Origin: Thermophagus sp052400625
Lineage (GTDB): Bacteria > Bacteroidota > Bacteroidia > Bacteroidales > Marinilabiliaceae
NCBI GenBank assembly: GCA_052400625.1
Contig: JBQTGH010000004.1
Strand: one strand, 5' to 3'
DNA length: 64,000 bases
Made by a program: the position numbers and the translations under genes. Below the pieces are notes generated by a model that saw only the letters and a program-made list of their open reading frames with translations, ran no database searches and was not told where the DNA came from. This document shows positions 34,165 through 43,583 of this stretch, in pieces; positions within the stretch are counted from its first letter, which is position 1; each line of letters starts with the position of its first letter.

Positions 34165-36591
34165 TTAATCAACAAGGGAAAGTTCCAACACCTCATTGAT
34201 ATTTTCCACATAGTGAAAAATCAATCCTTCTATGTATATGGACTTAATTTCTTCAATATCTTTTTTATTGTCTGCGGGCAAAACGATTTCACGAATTCCG
34301 GCACGTTTAGCAGCCAATATTTTTTCTTTTATACCCCCTACCGGAAGCACCTTGCCACGAAGTGTTATTTCCCCGGTCATGGCGATCCGAGCCTTCACCT
34401 TACGTCCTGTAAATGATGACGCCAAAGACGTTACCATCGTTATGCCTGCCGATGGACCATCCTTAGGAATGGCACCTTCAGGAATATGAACATGGACATT
34501 ATGCTCATCAAAAACCTTTTCTTCTATATTGAGTATCTCCGCATGCGACTTCAAATATTCAAGGGCAAGGATGGCAGACTCTTTCATAACATCACCTAAA
34601 TTTCCTGTAAGTGTCAATTGACCTTTCCCCTTACTTAAACTGCTTTCCACAAAAAGAATTTCCCCTCCCGCAGCAGTCCATGCCAGGCCGGTAACAACCC
34701 CAACAAACTTATTATCCTGCCAAGTATCTTTGGAATATTTTTCAATACCAAGAAACTCCCTAACATCGGAAACCGCAATACTTTTTTTCACTTCTTCATC
34801 AGTTGCCAGTTTCAATGCTATTTTCCGAAATAAACGAGCCAACGTTTTGTTCAACTCTCGAACACCGGATTCTCGGGTATAATGATCGATAATATATGTC
34901 AATGTGCGCTTTGGCAAAGAAATCTTCCCTTTGGGAATACCATGATTTTCCATCTGTTGAGGCAGTAGATGACGTTTAGCAATCTCTACTTTTTCTTCAA
35001 GAACATACCCACTAACATCTATCAATTCCATCCGATCTAGTAAGGGTTGAGAAATGGTATTTAAAGTATTTGCCGTAGCAATAAAAATAACCTTCGAAAG
35101 GTCAAAATCCACCTCAAGAAAATTATCATGAAAAGCGTTGTTCTGTTCAGGATCTAAAACTTCCAACAATGCAGATGCAGGATCTCCATGAAAACTATTG
35201 CTAATCTTATCTATTTCATCCAATATAAATACAGGATTTGACGACCCGGCTTTTCGAAGATTCTGAATGATTCTACCTGGCATGGCTCCTATATAAGTTT
35301 TTCTATGGCCTCTAATTTCAGCTTCATCATGAAGTCCCCCCAATGACATTCTGACATACTTACGCCCTAATGCTTCTGCAACCGATTTTCCCAATGAAGT
35401 TTTGCCTACGCCGGGAGGGCCATACAAACATATAATAGGTGATTTTAAATCTCTTTTCAATTTTAAAACCGCAAGATGCTCCATGATCCGTTCCTTCACC
35501 TTCTCCAATCCATAATGATCTCTGTCTAAGATCCGCCGGGCACGCTTTAAATCAAAATTATCTTCAGTATACTCATTCCATGGAAGGTCCAACAAAGTTT
35601 GCAGATAATTATATTGAATGGAATATTCACCAGACGCAGGATTTAAACGATGTAATTTTTCAACCTCCTTCGAAAAAAGATCAGCTATCTCTCCTGACCA
35701 CTTTTTCTTAGAAGCTTGCTTTTCAAGTTCTTTAATTTCTTGTTCTAATGGACTTGACCCCAGCTCATCCTGAATGGTCTTCATTTGCTGTTGAAGCAAA
35801 TACTCCCGTTGTTGCTGGTCAATATCCTGCTTTACTTTCGACTGAATGTCATTTTTTATCTCCATCAGCTGGACCTCACGAACCAAAAACTCAACCAGCC
35901 GCATTCCCCGCTCTTTCAGGTCATGAATCTCAAGCAGTCGTTGCTTTTCTTTTACAGGAATATCCGTATTGGATGAAACATAATTTATCAGAAAAGCAGG
36001 ATTTTCAATATTACGGATGGCAAACGAAGCTTCCGGAGGAACATTGGGACTTTGTTTTATTAAGGTTAAAGACAAATCCTTTAATGAAGATACGACCGCT
36101 TCGAATTCTCTTGTCTTATCCCCTTGAGGCTCTGCATCCGGAAGTACATGAATCCGACCAATAAAATAAGGATCCTCACTCACCATCTCCACCAATTCAA
36201 AGCGTTTCTTACCTTGAATAATAACCGTAGTGGAATTATCTGGCATTTGAAGGATTTTTACGATTCTGGCTACTGTCCCGGTTTTATACAAATCATCAAT
36301 GCCAGGATCATCCACCTTAAAATCAATTTGTGTCAAGGTGCCAAAATAGCCATTTGACTCTTTTACATCATTAATAAGGCGATGAGATTTTTCACGACCA
36401 ATAGCAATGGGAACAATTACCCCCGGAAACAATATAGTATTTCGCAATGGCAACACCGGCAACTCATCGGGAACAGGAATTTCATCAGTATCCTGTTCAA
36501 TCTCCTCACCTATAATAGGAATATACTCAGCATTTCCATCCTCAAATTCGCTCATCCAAAAGGAATTCTTCGATTTCTTTAATTCATCCAT
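34165..36591 (-). CDS. lon: Lon protease
   Basis: Lon is a soluble ATP-dependent serine protease that degrades misfolded and regulatory proteins. The 808-residue product has the LAN substrate-binding domain (about 43-240; PVLPLRNTILFPGVIVPI), a coiled region, and an AAA domain with Walker A GPPGVGKTS (about 394) and Walker B PVFILDEIDKIS. The protease domain has the catalytic Ser in PKDGPSAGITM (about 718) and the Lys near VGGIKEKILAAKRAG (about 760). Length and motifs are those of a complete enzyme. It is monocistronic as far as seen. Confidence 0.97.
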   Translation of the reverse strand: MDELKKSKNSFWMSEFEDGNAEYIPIIGEEIEQDTDEIPVPDELPVLPLRNTILFPGVIVPIAIGREKSHRLINDVKESNGYFGTLTQIDFKVDDPGIDDLYKTGTVARIVKILQMPDNSTTVIIQGKKRFELVEMVSEDPYFIGRIHVLPDAEPQGDKTREFEAVVSSLKDLSLTLIKQSPNVPPEASFAIRNIENPAFLINYVSSNTDIPVKEKQRLLEIHDLKERGMRLVEFLVREVQLMEIKNDIQSKVKQDIDQQQREYLLQQQMKTIQDELGSSPLEQEIKELEKQASKKKWSGEIADLFSKEVEKLHRLNPASGEYSIQYNYLQTLLDLPWNEYTEDNFDLKRARRILDRDHYGLEKVKERIMEHLAVLKLKRDLKSPIICLYGPPGVGKTSLGKSVAEALGRKYVRMSLGGLHDEAEIRGHRKTYIGAMPGRIIQNLRKAGSSNPVFILDEIDKISNSFHGDPASALLEVLDPEQNNAFHDNFLEVDFDLSKVIFIATANTLNTISQPLLDRMELIDVSGYVLEEKVEIAKRHLLPQQMENHGIPKGKISLPKRTLTYIIDHYTRESGVRELNKTLARLFRKIALKLATDEEVKKSIAVSDVREFLGIEKYSKDTWQDNKFVGVVTGLAWTAAGGEILFVESSLSKGKGQLTLTGNLGDVMKESAILALEYLKSHAEILNIEEKVFDEHNVHVHIPEGAIPKDGPSAGITMVTSLASSFTGRKVKARIAMTGEITLRGKVLPVGGIKEKILAAKRAGIREIVLPADNKKDIEEIKSIYIEGLIFHYVENINEVLELSLVD

Positions 36592-36958
36592 ATTTTAATT
36601 CTCTCAAACTTTAGCACTTTCTGACTGCTATTCTGACAGTCTATTTTCTGTCGTTTCTTTTTCGTAACATTTACTATCGGCAATGCTTTCCAAATCACAA
36701 ATATTTATATCTGCATCCCCTGCCTCGCATTCCCATTTTTTAGAAAGCATAAAGCGCTTTAAATTAAACGTTTTCTACAACAAACTTAGATCCTGCTAAA
36801 AGCTGATCAAAGACCAATCTTTCTTATAGCTCCATAAAATAGCAATATGCATACCAACTATAATGTTACAATACATGTCCTTGCTATATGGTCAACATAT
36901 ATAAGCAAGAAAACAGCATTACCACTCAAATTTTTATCGCAACCCCGAAAACAAAAAA
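36592..36958. other. Non-coding interval upstream of lon
   Basis: The 367-nt stretch carries the lon promoter and the region beyond the L31 terminator. I see no gene. Heat-shock control of lon is usual, but I could not identify a CIRCE or sigma-32-type site. Confidence 0.5.
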
Positions 36959-36976
36959 CCCCGGATACTTCCGGGG
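36959..36976 (-). terminator. Intrinsic terminator of the L31 gene
   Basis: CCCCGGA and TCCGGGG form a 7-bp G+C-rich stem around TACT. On the minus strand a T-tract (complement of the A-run at 36953-36958) follows, and the stem lies 28 nt past the L31 stop codon. Confidence 0.85.
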
Positions 36977-37004
36977 CAAGAATTAATATAATATTTTTAA
37001 CAAG

Positions 37005-37268
37005 CTATTTTTTCTTGGCTTCAAGATGCTTTTTATACCTATTCCGGAACTTATCGACACGTCCTGCCGTATCAACAAGCTTCATTTTTCCAGTATAAAA
37101 TGGATGCGAAGAACTTGATATTTCAAGTTTTACTAATGGATATTCAGTCCCGTCAACTTCAATTGTGTCACGAGTATTAATTGTAGAACGGGTTATAAAT
37201 GTATCGCCATTGGACATATCTTTAAATGCAACCATGCGATAATTCTCCGGATGAATTCCCTTTTTCAT
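37005..37268 (-). CDS. rpmE2: 50S ribosomal protein L31 type B
   Basis: This is the 87-residue zinc-free paralogue of L31, a large-subunit protein. It starts MKKGIHPENYRMVAFKDMSN. The CxxC zinc pairs of type A L31 are missing, while the type B features SSSHPFYTGKMKLVDTAGRVDKFRNRY (about 52-78) are present. Many Bacteroidota use this form as their only L31. It has its own promoter (37356-37387) and terminator, so it forms a single-gene unit. Confidence 0.95.
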   Translation of the reverse strand: MKKGIHPENYRMVAFKDMSNGDTFITRSTINTRDTIEVDGTEYPLVKLEISSSSHPFYTGKMKLVDTAGRVDKFRNRYKKHLEAKKK

Positions 37269-37355
37269 TGTTCAAATATTTTTCTTTACCTCAATATCAA
37301 TTATTCTCTCATTGCCATAAATGGCATTCCGATTACATTCACTCTAAACGGTCCG

Positions 37356-37387
37356 CAAAATTAATCAATCCCACAACAATCACCAAA
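37356..37387 (-). promoter_or_regulatory. Bacteroidota-type promoter of the L31 gene
   Basis: On the minus strand TTTG (37384-37387) is followed after exactly 20 nt by TAATTTTG (37356-37363). This fits the -33 TTTG and -7 TAnnTTTG consensus of the housekeeping sigma factor. It is about 88 nt upstream of the start codon. Confidence 0.75.
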
Positions 37388-37488
37388 AATTTCTTTTAAA
37401 ATATTTTCCTTTCCTTCTCAGTATGAAGTTACATCTTAAAAAGAAGCACTATGTATCACGTCTACCAAATACAATCAAAACTTTATTT

Positions 37489-38679
37489 TCAAGACAACAA
37501 CTTTTCTTTTGTATCCACAGGAATTGATGATGCTCTTTGACTTTCTTTGCGTTTCTTCTCATCAAACAAGTAACGATACGTGATATGCCTTTTACCAAAC
37601 TCGGCCCCTACCGATTCATGAAGAGCCCTCATTTTAGGATTAAAATCACCCACCCAAGAAAGTTCCATTTCTTTTATCCATGGCTTCTTTGCAACTTTTT
37701 TCCGCAGATGCCAAAAAATACCGGATTCTATTCCATTCCTCTGCCAACGAGGCCTAATCCCCATTATAACCACTCTGGTTCTAGTCATTACCTTCCGCCA
37801 CTTCAGATAAACAAACTTTAACTTGTTGATAAAATTCATCTTACCATGAAAATATTTCAGAATTTGATTTACATCAGGAAACTGAACAAAGAACCCTATT
37901 GGCGTATCTTCATGATAAGCGAACCAGATCAACTCTTCATCCATAAAATCTTTTGCCTCATGTAAAGACTTACGAAGCGTATCTGCCTTCATTGGTGTAA
38001 AATTCTCATGAAATTGCCAGGCATCATTATACACTTCAATAAAGTCCTCAATAAATTTTTCACTTTCTTTCCACCTAAAGTGCCGAAAATGATATCCTGG
38101 TTTTCTGCCAACCCAGCCAGCAATTTTCCAGAACCTTTCCGGAAATGGTTTTTGAAGGTCAAGGATGTTTGTTACTTGTTCAAAGTAATTCTCAAAACCA
38201 TACGCTTCAAAAAAATCACGATAATATGATGGATTATACTGCATCCCAAATGAAGGTTGAGTAAATCCTTCAACCAACAAACCCCAAAAATTATCATTCT
38301 CCCCGAAATTGATAGGGCCATCCATTGCTTCCATCCCTCTTTCAGAAAGCCACCTCTTGGCAGCATCAAACAGCATAAAAGCTGCCTCCTTATTATCTAT
38401 GCACTCAAAGAATCCCATACCACCAGTAGGCTGCTGAAACCCATAGGCTTTCTTCTCATTCACATATGCCGCAACCCTGCCGATTGGCTTATTTTCATCC
38501 ATTAGAAGAAAACGCGTGGCTTCTCCATGCTGAAAAAAATCGTTAATAGACGGATCAAAAACCTCCTCTACCATCATATCTAATGGACGAACATAAGCCG
38601 TGTCATTCTTGTAAATTCTATCAACAACATCTAAAAATTGTCTTTTTTCTTTAGCTGATTTTACTTCAACAATATGCAT
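37489..38679 (-). CDS. GNAT-like protein of unknown substrate
   Basis: From ATG 38679 (MHIVEVKSAKEKRQF) the product has 396 residues. It resembles a broadly distributed bacterial family of long GNAT-fold proteins. Visible parts are FLLMDENKPIGRVAAYVNEK (about 70-89), the N-terminal acceptor region INFGENDNFWGLLVEGF (about 124-140), and the CoA-binding-like VVIMGIRPRWQRNGIESGIF (about 303-322). The last segment contains the R-x-x-x-x-x-G/A loop that usually binds acyl-CoA. The substrate is unknown. An upstream start at 38730 adds an unlikely 17-residue extension. Confidence 0.75.
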   Translation of the reverse strand: MHIVEVKSAKEKRQFLDVVDRIYKNDTAYVRPLDMMVEEVFDPSINDFFQHGEATRFLLMDENKPIGRVAAYVNEKKAYGFQQPTGGMGFFECIDNKEAAFMLFDAAKRWLSERGMEAMDGPINFGENDNFWGLLVEGFTQPSFGMQYNPSYYRDFFEAYGFENYFEQVTNILDLQKPFPERFWKIAGWVGRKPGYHFRHFRWKESEKFIEDFIEVYNDAWQFHENFTPMKADTLRKSLHEAKDFMDEELIWFAYHEDTPIGFFVQFPDVNQILKYFHGKMNFINKLKFVYLKWRKVMTRTRVVIMGIRPRWQRNGIESGIFWHLRKKVAKKPWIKEMELSWVGDFNPKMRALHESVGAEFGKRHITYRYLFDEKKRKESQRASSIPVDTKEKLLS

Positions 38680-38800
38680 AAAAACAAAATTAATTTTCTT
38701 AAAAAATTCACGATATAACAACGCGATCAAAGTTAATTAATTTGGATAAACTTCCTAGATAGCAACTCAATCATCAATACGAAAAACTTCAAAGAACCCT

Positions 38801-39481
38801 TCAAAAGGCCTCCAATTCATACCTAACTTCTTCGGCCACTAGCATTTCATTCTCACTCCCTTCCTTTAGCCATAGATTTATCGTATCCTCTATTAGGCCT
38901 CTATACTCTTCACAAAATCGACCTCCCATCTTCATCGCAAATCCCACGGCTCGATGCATTTGCTTCTCTTCAATCAAATGTTTAAAGGACGGCATCAATT
39001 CTTTCATCCGTTTAAATCCCTCATGCCCTTTTTCCCTAAGTCTCCAGCCGATTGCCATTGCAGAGGCATACCGTTGAAACATATTTTCACTATCTAACCA
39101 ATCCAATAGGATTTCCTCCCCTATACCCAACTGTGAAAGAAGATTTCTCCCCATCTGCTCGGACAGCTCTAAAGTATTCAGCTTCTTCCCCCAAGCCTCA
39201 AGTTCGGAACGTTCAATACCTTTTGCATCTGACACCATGGTCGCCATAATCATCGTTTCCCTCACCTCTCGATACCACAATCTTCGAGCAAGCTCATTAT
39301 CAGCCTCCAGTTCTTTGGCCATTTTTCTAAGATAAATAATAGAAACCCCGTAATTAAGACGATAACGGGCACCTGAATTATTTATCAATTCTGCAGTTTC
39401 TCCATTTTTCAGATGGCGAATTTTGCCCAATATAATCTCAACTTGACGATCTATCTCTTCATTCAAAGGAAAAAATTTCAT
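38801..39481 (-). CDS. AlkD-like DNA alkylation repair protein
   Basis: The 226-residue product is all-helical with HEAT-like repeats and starts MKFFPLNEEIDRQVEIILGK. NYGVSIIYLRKMAKELEADNELARRLW and the later REVRETMIMATMVSD match the AlkD/AlkC-type glycosylase layout, which removes bulky alkylated bases without base flipping. The catalytic Asp and aromatic residues cannot be assigned with certainty. Family membership is likely, activity is inferred. Confidence 0.7.
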   Translation of the reverse strand: MKFFPLNEEIDRQVEIILGKIRHLKNGETAELINNSGARYRLNYGVSIIYLRKMAKELEADNELARRLWYREVRETMIMATMVSDAKGIERSELEAWGKKLNTLELSEQMGRNLLSQLGIGEEILLDWLDSENMFQRYASAMAIGWRLREKGHEGFKRMKELMPSFKHLIEEKQMHRAVGFAMKMGGRFCEEYRGLIEDTINLWLKEGSENEMLVAEEVRYELEAF

Positions 39482-39669
39482 CTAAAACATCTTTAATCTC
39501 AGTTATACAAAACTATTTTATATCATTATTAATTCAGGAACCTCAGAAAAAATTAACCTCACTCATTTCCTACATTCTCCGATCTTCTCAAATCGCAATA
39601 AAGAATATTACTGATTTCGTTTCACTTGACACTTATGAAGCAATAATAGACGCATTTTTTAAAAAAACA

Positions 39670-39702
39670 TTTGCAAAACTAATGGAAAAAATTTTACCTT
39701 TG
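39670..39702 (+). promoter_or_regulatory. Bacteroidota-type promoter of tRNA-His
   Basis: TTTG at 39670-39673 is followed by a 21-nt spacer and TACCTTTG at 39695-39702, a near-perfect -33/-7 pair. The tRNA begins 15 nt after the -7 box, so the leader is only a few nucleotides. Confidence 0.8.
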
Positions 39703-39716
39703 CACCCACATTAAAC

Positions 39717-39791
39717 GGTGATTGTAGCTCAGTTGGTTAGAGCGCCAGATTGTGGCTCTGGAGGTCGCCGGTTCGAATCCGGTCTTTCACC
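39717..39791 (+). tRNA. tRNA-His (anticodon GTG)
   Basis: The cloverleaf is readable: D-stem GCTC/GAGC, anticodon stem CCAGA/TCTGG with anticodon GTG at 39752-39754, and T-arm GCCGG-TTCGAAT-CCGGT. The extra G(-1) opposite C73, the identity mark of tRNA-His, is encoded at 39717. CCA is not encoded. In the acceptor stem GTGATTG faces CTTTCAC, which leaves two adjacent T-T mismatches (positions 5-68 and 6-67). A strong promoter and terminator flank it. Confidence 0.93.
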
Positions 39792-39797
39792 CTTAAA

Positions 39798-39833
39798 GCG
39801 AACAGCTTAACACGAGTTGTTCGCTTTTTTTTT
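39798..39833 (+). terminator. Intrinsic terminator after tRNA-His
   Basis: GCGAACA (39798-39804) pairs with TGTTCGC (39818-39824), followed by nine T residues (39825-39833). Confidence 0.88.
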
Positions 39834-39904
39834 GGCATTAACATCCAATAAAGAAATATATCTTTAATTTTGACATTCTGCAAGACTTTCGAAAATTAAA
39901 TTAT

Positions 39905-39912
39905 TACCTTTG
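39905..39912 (+). promoter_or_regulatory. -7 box of the prfB promoter
   Basis: TACCTTTG fits TAnnTTTG and lies 24 nt before the prfB start codon. A TTTG at 39869-39872 is 32 nt upstream, too far for the usual 19-21 nt spacing, so only the -7 element is assigned. Confidence 0.5.
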
Positions 39913-39936
39913 CATGAAAATCTAAAGAATAAAATC

Positions 39937-41044
39937 ATGGTAACATCTGAAATGATGAAAGAACTTACCGGACGCGAGATCGCGTTAAGGAGGTATCTTT
40001 GACATCGACCGAAAAAAAATTGAAATAGAAGAAGAAGAAATGAGAACCCAGGCCCCGGATTTTTGGAACGATCCCCAAAAAGCCGAAAAAATCATGAAAA
40101 AAATAAAAGACCTTAAAAGCTGGGTTAATGCATATCAGGAAATTAAGACTGCTATCGAGGAAGTCTCTGTCCTGATAGAATTTCACAAAGAAGGTGAAGC
40201 GGATGAAACCGATGTAATCCATCAGTACAAGAAAACAGTCAAACTCGTCGAAGACCTGGAGCTGAGAAACATGCTTCGCAAGGAAGAAGACAAGTTGGGT
40301 GCCATTCTTAAAATAAATGCCGGGGCAGGAGGAACTGAAAGTCAAGATTGGGCAGAAATGCTCATGAGAATGTATGTCCGGTGGGGAGAGCGCCGAGGAT
40401 ATAAAGTGACAGAGACCAACTTTTTAGAAGGAGATGAAGCCGGAATTAAAACCGTCACCCTTCAATTCGAAGGAGATTATGCCTACGGTTATCTTAAAAG
40501 TGAAAATGGCGTTCACAGGTTAGTACGCCTTTCACCGTTTAATGCGGCCAATAAAAGGATGACTTCCTTTACGTCAGTATTTGTTATTCCATTGATTGAC
40601 GACACCATCGAAGTGGAAATAAACCCGGCAGACATTACTTGGGAAACTTTCCGATCGAGCGGTGCCGGCGGTCAAAATGTCAACAAAGTAGAAACCGGTG
40701 TAAGGTTAAGACATGCCCCCACTGGAATTGTAATTGAAAATACCGAATCAAGATCACAGGGAGGAAACAAAGAAAATGCTTTACGCATCCTGAAATCACA
40801 GATCTACGAATTGGAAATCAGAAAAAAACAAGAAGAACAAAATAAAATTGAAGCACAGAAAAAGAAAATTGAATGGGGCTCACAAATCAGATCATACGTG
40901 CTTCAGCCATACAAACTAGTCAAGGATATCCGAACCAATCATGAAACCAGCAACGTTCAGGCTGTTCTTGATGGTGAAATAGACGATTTCATCAAGGCAT
41001 ATTTGATGCAGTTTGGAGGAGAAGAAATCTTTAAAAAGAATTAA
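39937..41044 (+). CDS. prfB: Peptide chain release factor 2 (programmed +1 frameshift)
   Basis: RF2 reads UAA and UGA stop codons and releases the finished peptide. The gene starts at ATG 39937 and is read for 21 codons to an in-frame TGA at 40000-40002. The ribosome then shifts +1 (CTT-TGA-C) and continues in the long frame to 41044, giving about 368 residues. Visible in the main frame are the stop-recognition region (RLSPFNAANKRMTSFTSVFV, with the RF2 SPF motif) and the peptidyl-transferase motif GAGGQNVNK (GGQ). The N-terminal helical domain begins in the shifted part (DIDRKKIEIEEEEMRTQAP). The frame alone would start only at ATG 40040. Confidence 0.97.
39988..40002 (+). promoter_or_regulatory. 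prfB frameshift signal
   Basis: AGGAGG (39988-39993) is followed by TAT, the slippery codon CTT (39997-39999) and TGA then C. This is the classical RF2 autoregulation site: low RF2 leaves the UGA unread and favours the +1 slip, helped by the Shine-Dalgarno-like hexamer pairing with 16S rRNA. Confidence 0.97.
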
Positions 41045-41074
41045 TCGTTTCAACCACTTTTAAACCTAATAAAA

Positions 41075-42472
41075 ATGGAATACCGCATAGAAAAAGACAC
41101 CATGGGCGAAGTAAAGGTGCCCGCAGACAAATACTGGGCTGCTCAAACCCAACGTTCAGTAATGAATTTCCCAATTGGACCTTCTGCGTCCATGCCCATC
41201 CAAATCATCCGGGCTTTTGGATTTCTAAAAAAAGCTGCGGCTTATGCCAATGAAGAACATGGCATTCTTCCTAAAGAAAAAAGAGAATTGATCGAGAAAG
41301 CCTGTAATGAAATTATTGACGGAAAATTAGATGATCAATTTCCTTTGGTCATTTGGCAAACCGGTAGTGGAACTCAATCCAACATGAACTGCAACGAGGT
41401 TATAGCCAATCGGGCCCATGTCATCAATGGTGGAAAACTTGGTGAAGGAGAACGCCCCATACACCCCAATGACGATGTCAACAAATCTCAATCGTCCAAT
41501 GACACCTTCCCCACTGCGATGCATATCGCGGCCTATAAAATGCTGATCGAAAAAACCATTCCCGGCATCGAAAAACTGAGAGACACCCTCCAAGCCAAAG
41601 CCAAGGAAATGATGGAGGTAGTTAAAATTGGAAGAACCCATTTAATGGATGCTACCCCGCTTACTTTGGGACAAGAATTTTCAGGTTACGCATCTCAACT
41701 CACGCATGGCCTGAAAGCGCTGAAAACCACCTTAGAGCACCTTTCTGAACTGGCATTGGGTGGAACTGCTGTCGGTACAGGCCTAAACACCCCCAAAGGG
41801 TTCGATGTTACTGTTGCCAAATACATTGCCAAATTCACCGGCATGCCTTTCAAAACAGCCGAAAATAAATTCGAAGCATTGGCAGCTCACGATGCTATTG
41901 TCGAAAGCCATGGTGCGTTGAAACAAATCGCCGTTAGTCTTATGAAAATCGCTAACGACATCCGACTATTGGCTTCAGGTCCACGATCCGGAATCGGAGA
42001 AATATTAATCCCTGAAAATGAACCAGGTTCATCCATCATGCCAGGAAAAGTAAATCCTACCCAGGCCGAAGCAATGACAATGGTTTGTGCTCAGGTAATG
42101 GGAAATGACACTACGATTTCAGTTGCTGGATCTAACGGACACTTTGAACTGAATGTTTTCAAACCTGTCATGATCTACAATTTCCTTCAAAGTGCTGAAC
42201 TGCTGGGCGATGCTTGCGTTGCTTTCAACGACAAATGCGTCATTGGAATCAAACCAAATCACAAACGCATAAAAATGCATCTCGATAATTCCCTGATGCT
42301 GGTGACTGCCCTTAACCCGCACATCGGGTATTATAAATCAGCGGAAATTGCTAAAAAAGCTCATAAAGAAGGTACGACTCTAAAAGAAGCTGCTCTTGAG
42401 TTGGGATACCTCACTGAAGACGAATTTAACAAATGGGTAGATCCGTCAAAAATGACCGGTTCTCTCGATTAA
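41075..42472 (+). CDS. fumC: Class II fumarate hydratase
   Basis: FumC reversibly hydrates fumarate to L-malate in the citric acid cycle. The 465-residue length is typical. The conserved regions are complete: SGTQSNMNCNEVIANRA (about 97-113), IHPNDDVNKSQSSNDTFPTAMH (about 128-149), GRTHLMDATPLTLGQEFSGY (about 185-204), and the signature GSSIMPGKVNPTQAE (about 316-330), whose Ser is the catalytic base. It is iron-independent. It follows prfB by 30 nt on the same strand and ends before a strong terminator. Confidence 0.97.
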   Translation: MEYRIEKDTMGEVKVPADKYWAAQTQRSVMNFPIGPSASMPIQIIRAFGFLKKAAAYANEEHGILPKEKRELIEKACNEIIDGKLDDQFPLVIWQTGSGTQSNMNCNEVIANRAHVINGGKLGEGERPIHPNDDVNKSQSSNDTFPTAMHIAAYKMLIEKTIPGIEKLRDTLQAKAKEMMEVVKIGRTHLMDATPLTLGQEFSGYASQLTHGLKALKTTLEHLSELALGGTAVGTGLNTPKGFDVTVAKYIAKFTGMPFKTAENKFEALAAHDAIVESHGALKQIAVSLMKIANDIRLLASGPRSGIGEILIPENEPGSSIMPGKVNPTQAEAMTMVCAQVMGNDTTISVAGSNGHFELNVFKPVMIYNFLQSAELLGDACVAFNDKCVIGIKPNHKRIKMHLDNSLMLVTALNPHIGYYKSAEIAKKAHKEGTTLKEAALELGYLTEDEFNKWVDPSKMTGSLD

Positions 42473-42494
42473 TTTTTTCAATATAAAAATGCAA

Positions 42495-42523
42495 CAAACC
42501 GTCTCGCAAAACGAGACGGTTTG
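42495..42523 (+). terminator. Intrinsic terminator after fumC
   Basis: CAAACCGTCTCG (42495-42506) and CGAGACGGTTTG (42512-42523) form a perfect 12-bp stem with a 5-nt loop, followed by TTTATTTAT. It lies 23 nt past the fumC stop. Confidence 0.9.
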
Positions 42524-42750
42524 TTTATTTATAAAAGCGGCGACCTACATTGAGGTCATTTCCTTATCTAACTCATGTTTTCCCAAATGTTTTTCTCTCA
42601 TACTACCGTTTTTCCCAAAGTGTTTTTTTAACTTTGTGCCAATAAAATTTAATTTCTTCAGGTACAATTTTATTATTGTTTTATCGTTACATCTTTGTTC
42701 GACTATAAGCAGTAAAGTATTGTTTCGAAAATTGGGAAAATTAACAGGTC

Positions 42751-43353
42751 ATGAAAACTTACTCCTTCTTTATAATTCTTTTTACCACATTTTTGTGGAT
42801 CAACTCTTCAATTGCCCAAAACAAAGAAGAAGCAACTTTGGATAATGGAGACATCTCTGGCCAGTTCGATTACACCATTACTAAATCAAGCAAATACGAA
42901 GAATACAGGGTCGTCAGAACAGCGTGGCTTTATAAATTAAAAAACAATGTTCTTGATTCACTCAAACTTCTCCACGACAAAACATATACTCTTGAAACAA
43001 CCATTGATTCATTAAATAATCACATTGCTGATCTTAAGGATAATTTAGAAACGACCCAGAAAAAATTGGATGATACGGTTCGCTCCAAAAACAGTATCCC
43101 TTTTATGGGCGCTGAAATCCAAAAAGAAAAATACAACACCATTATGTGGAGTCTGGTATTTATTCTGATTGCCGGTGCAGCTTTCCTTTTCCTGCTTTTC
43201 AAAAGATCCAATTATACAACCAAACAAATGCAGGAAAAATACTCAGATCTGGAAAAAGAATTCGAAGCTCATCGTCAAAGAGTCTTGGAAAAAGAAAAAA
43301 GAATAGCCCGTCAACACCTTAACGAATTGAACAAACTCAGAGGACGGCAATAG
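42751..43353 (+). CDS. Membrane protein with coiled coils, unknown function
   Basis: The 200-residue protein has a signal peptide (about 1-22, ending SSIAQ), a region with YTITKSSKYEEYRVVRTAWLYKLKNNVLDSL (about 40-70), and a heptad-rich helical segment (about 70-110). One membrane helix follows (about 132-152), then a charged cytosolic coiled coil (about 155-200). Homologues in Bacteroidota are often labelled tRNA (guanine-N1)-methyltransferase by database carry-over; nothing in the sequence supports that. The topology suggests a link between periplasm and cytosol. It stands alone between fumC and metH. Confidence 0.75.
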   Translation: MKTYSFFIILFTTFLWINSSIAQNKEEATLDNGDISGQFDYTITKSSKYEEYRVVRTAWLYKLKNNVLDSLKLLHDKTYTLETTIDSLNNHIADLKDNLETTQKKLDDTVRSKNSIPFMGAEIQKEKYNTIMWSLVFILIAGAAFLFLLFKRSNYTTKQMQEKYSDLEKEFEAHRQRVLEKEKRIARQHLNELNKLRGRQ

Positions 43354-43478
43354 ACCACTTTTTTCGCAAATTCAGAACAACTTCCTCCAAACTTTGTCAC
43401 ATCTTTCATCCATTTTTTATGTTTGGGTGAACATTCTTTCTTTGAAAACCCTTCTTATTACGTTATCACATATTTCGT

Positions 43479-43486
43479 TAACTTTG
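43479..43486 (+). promoter_or_regulatory. -7 box upstream of metH
   Basis: TAACTTTG fits TAnnTTTG, about 97 nt before the metH start. No clear -33 TTTG lies at the usual spacing, so the assignment is weak. Confidence 0.4.
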
Positions 43487-43583
43487 CCTTTCAGTGCATT
43501 GTTTTTGTTTTTTATGACCGCACATTTGTGCATAAATAAAATAGGGGTATCACTTCCGCCTCTAATACAACATTACTTTAATT

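Noticed and set aside
40040..41044. prfB starting at ATG 40040
   Set aside because: The upstream ATG with in-frame TGA and slippery CTT gives the full family length; the short form lacks the N-terminal part.
43354..43583. Cobalamin riboswitch before metH
   Set aside because: No B12-box-like sequence or fold was seen in the 230-nt leader.
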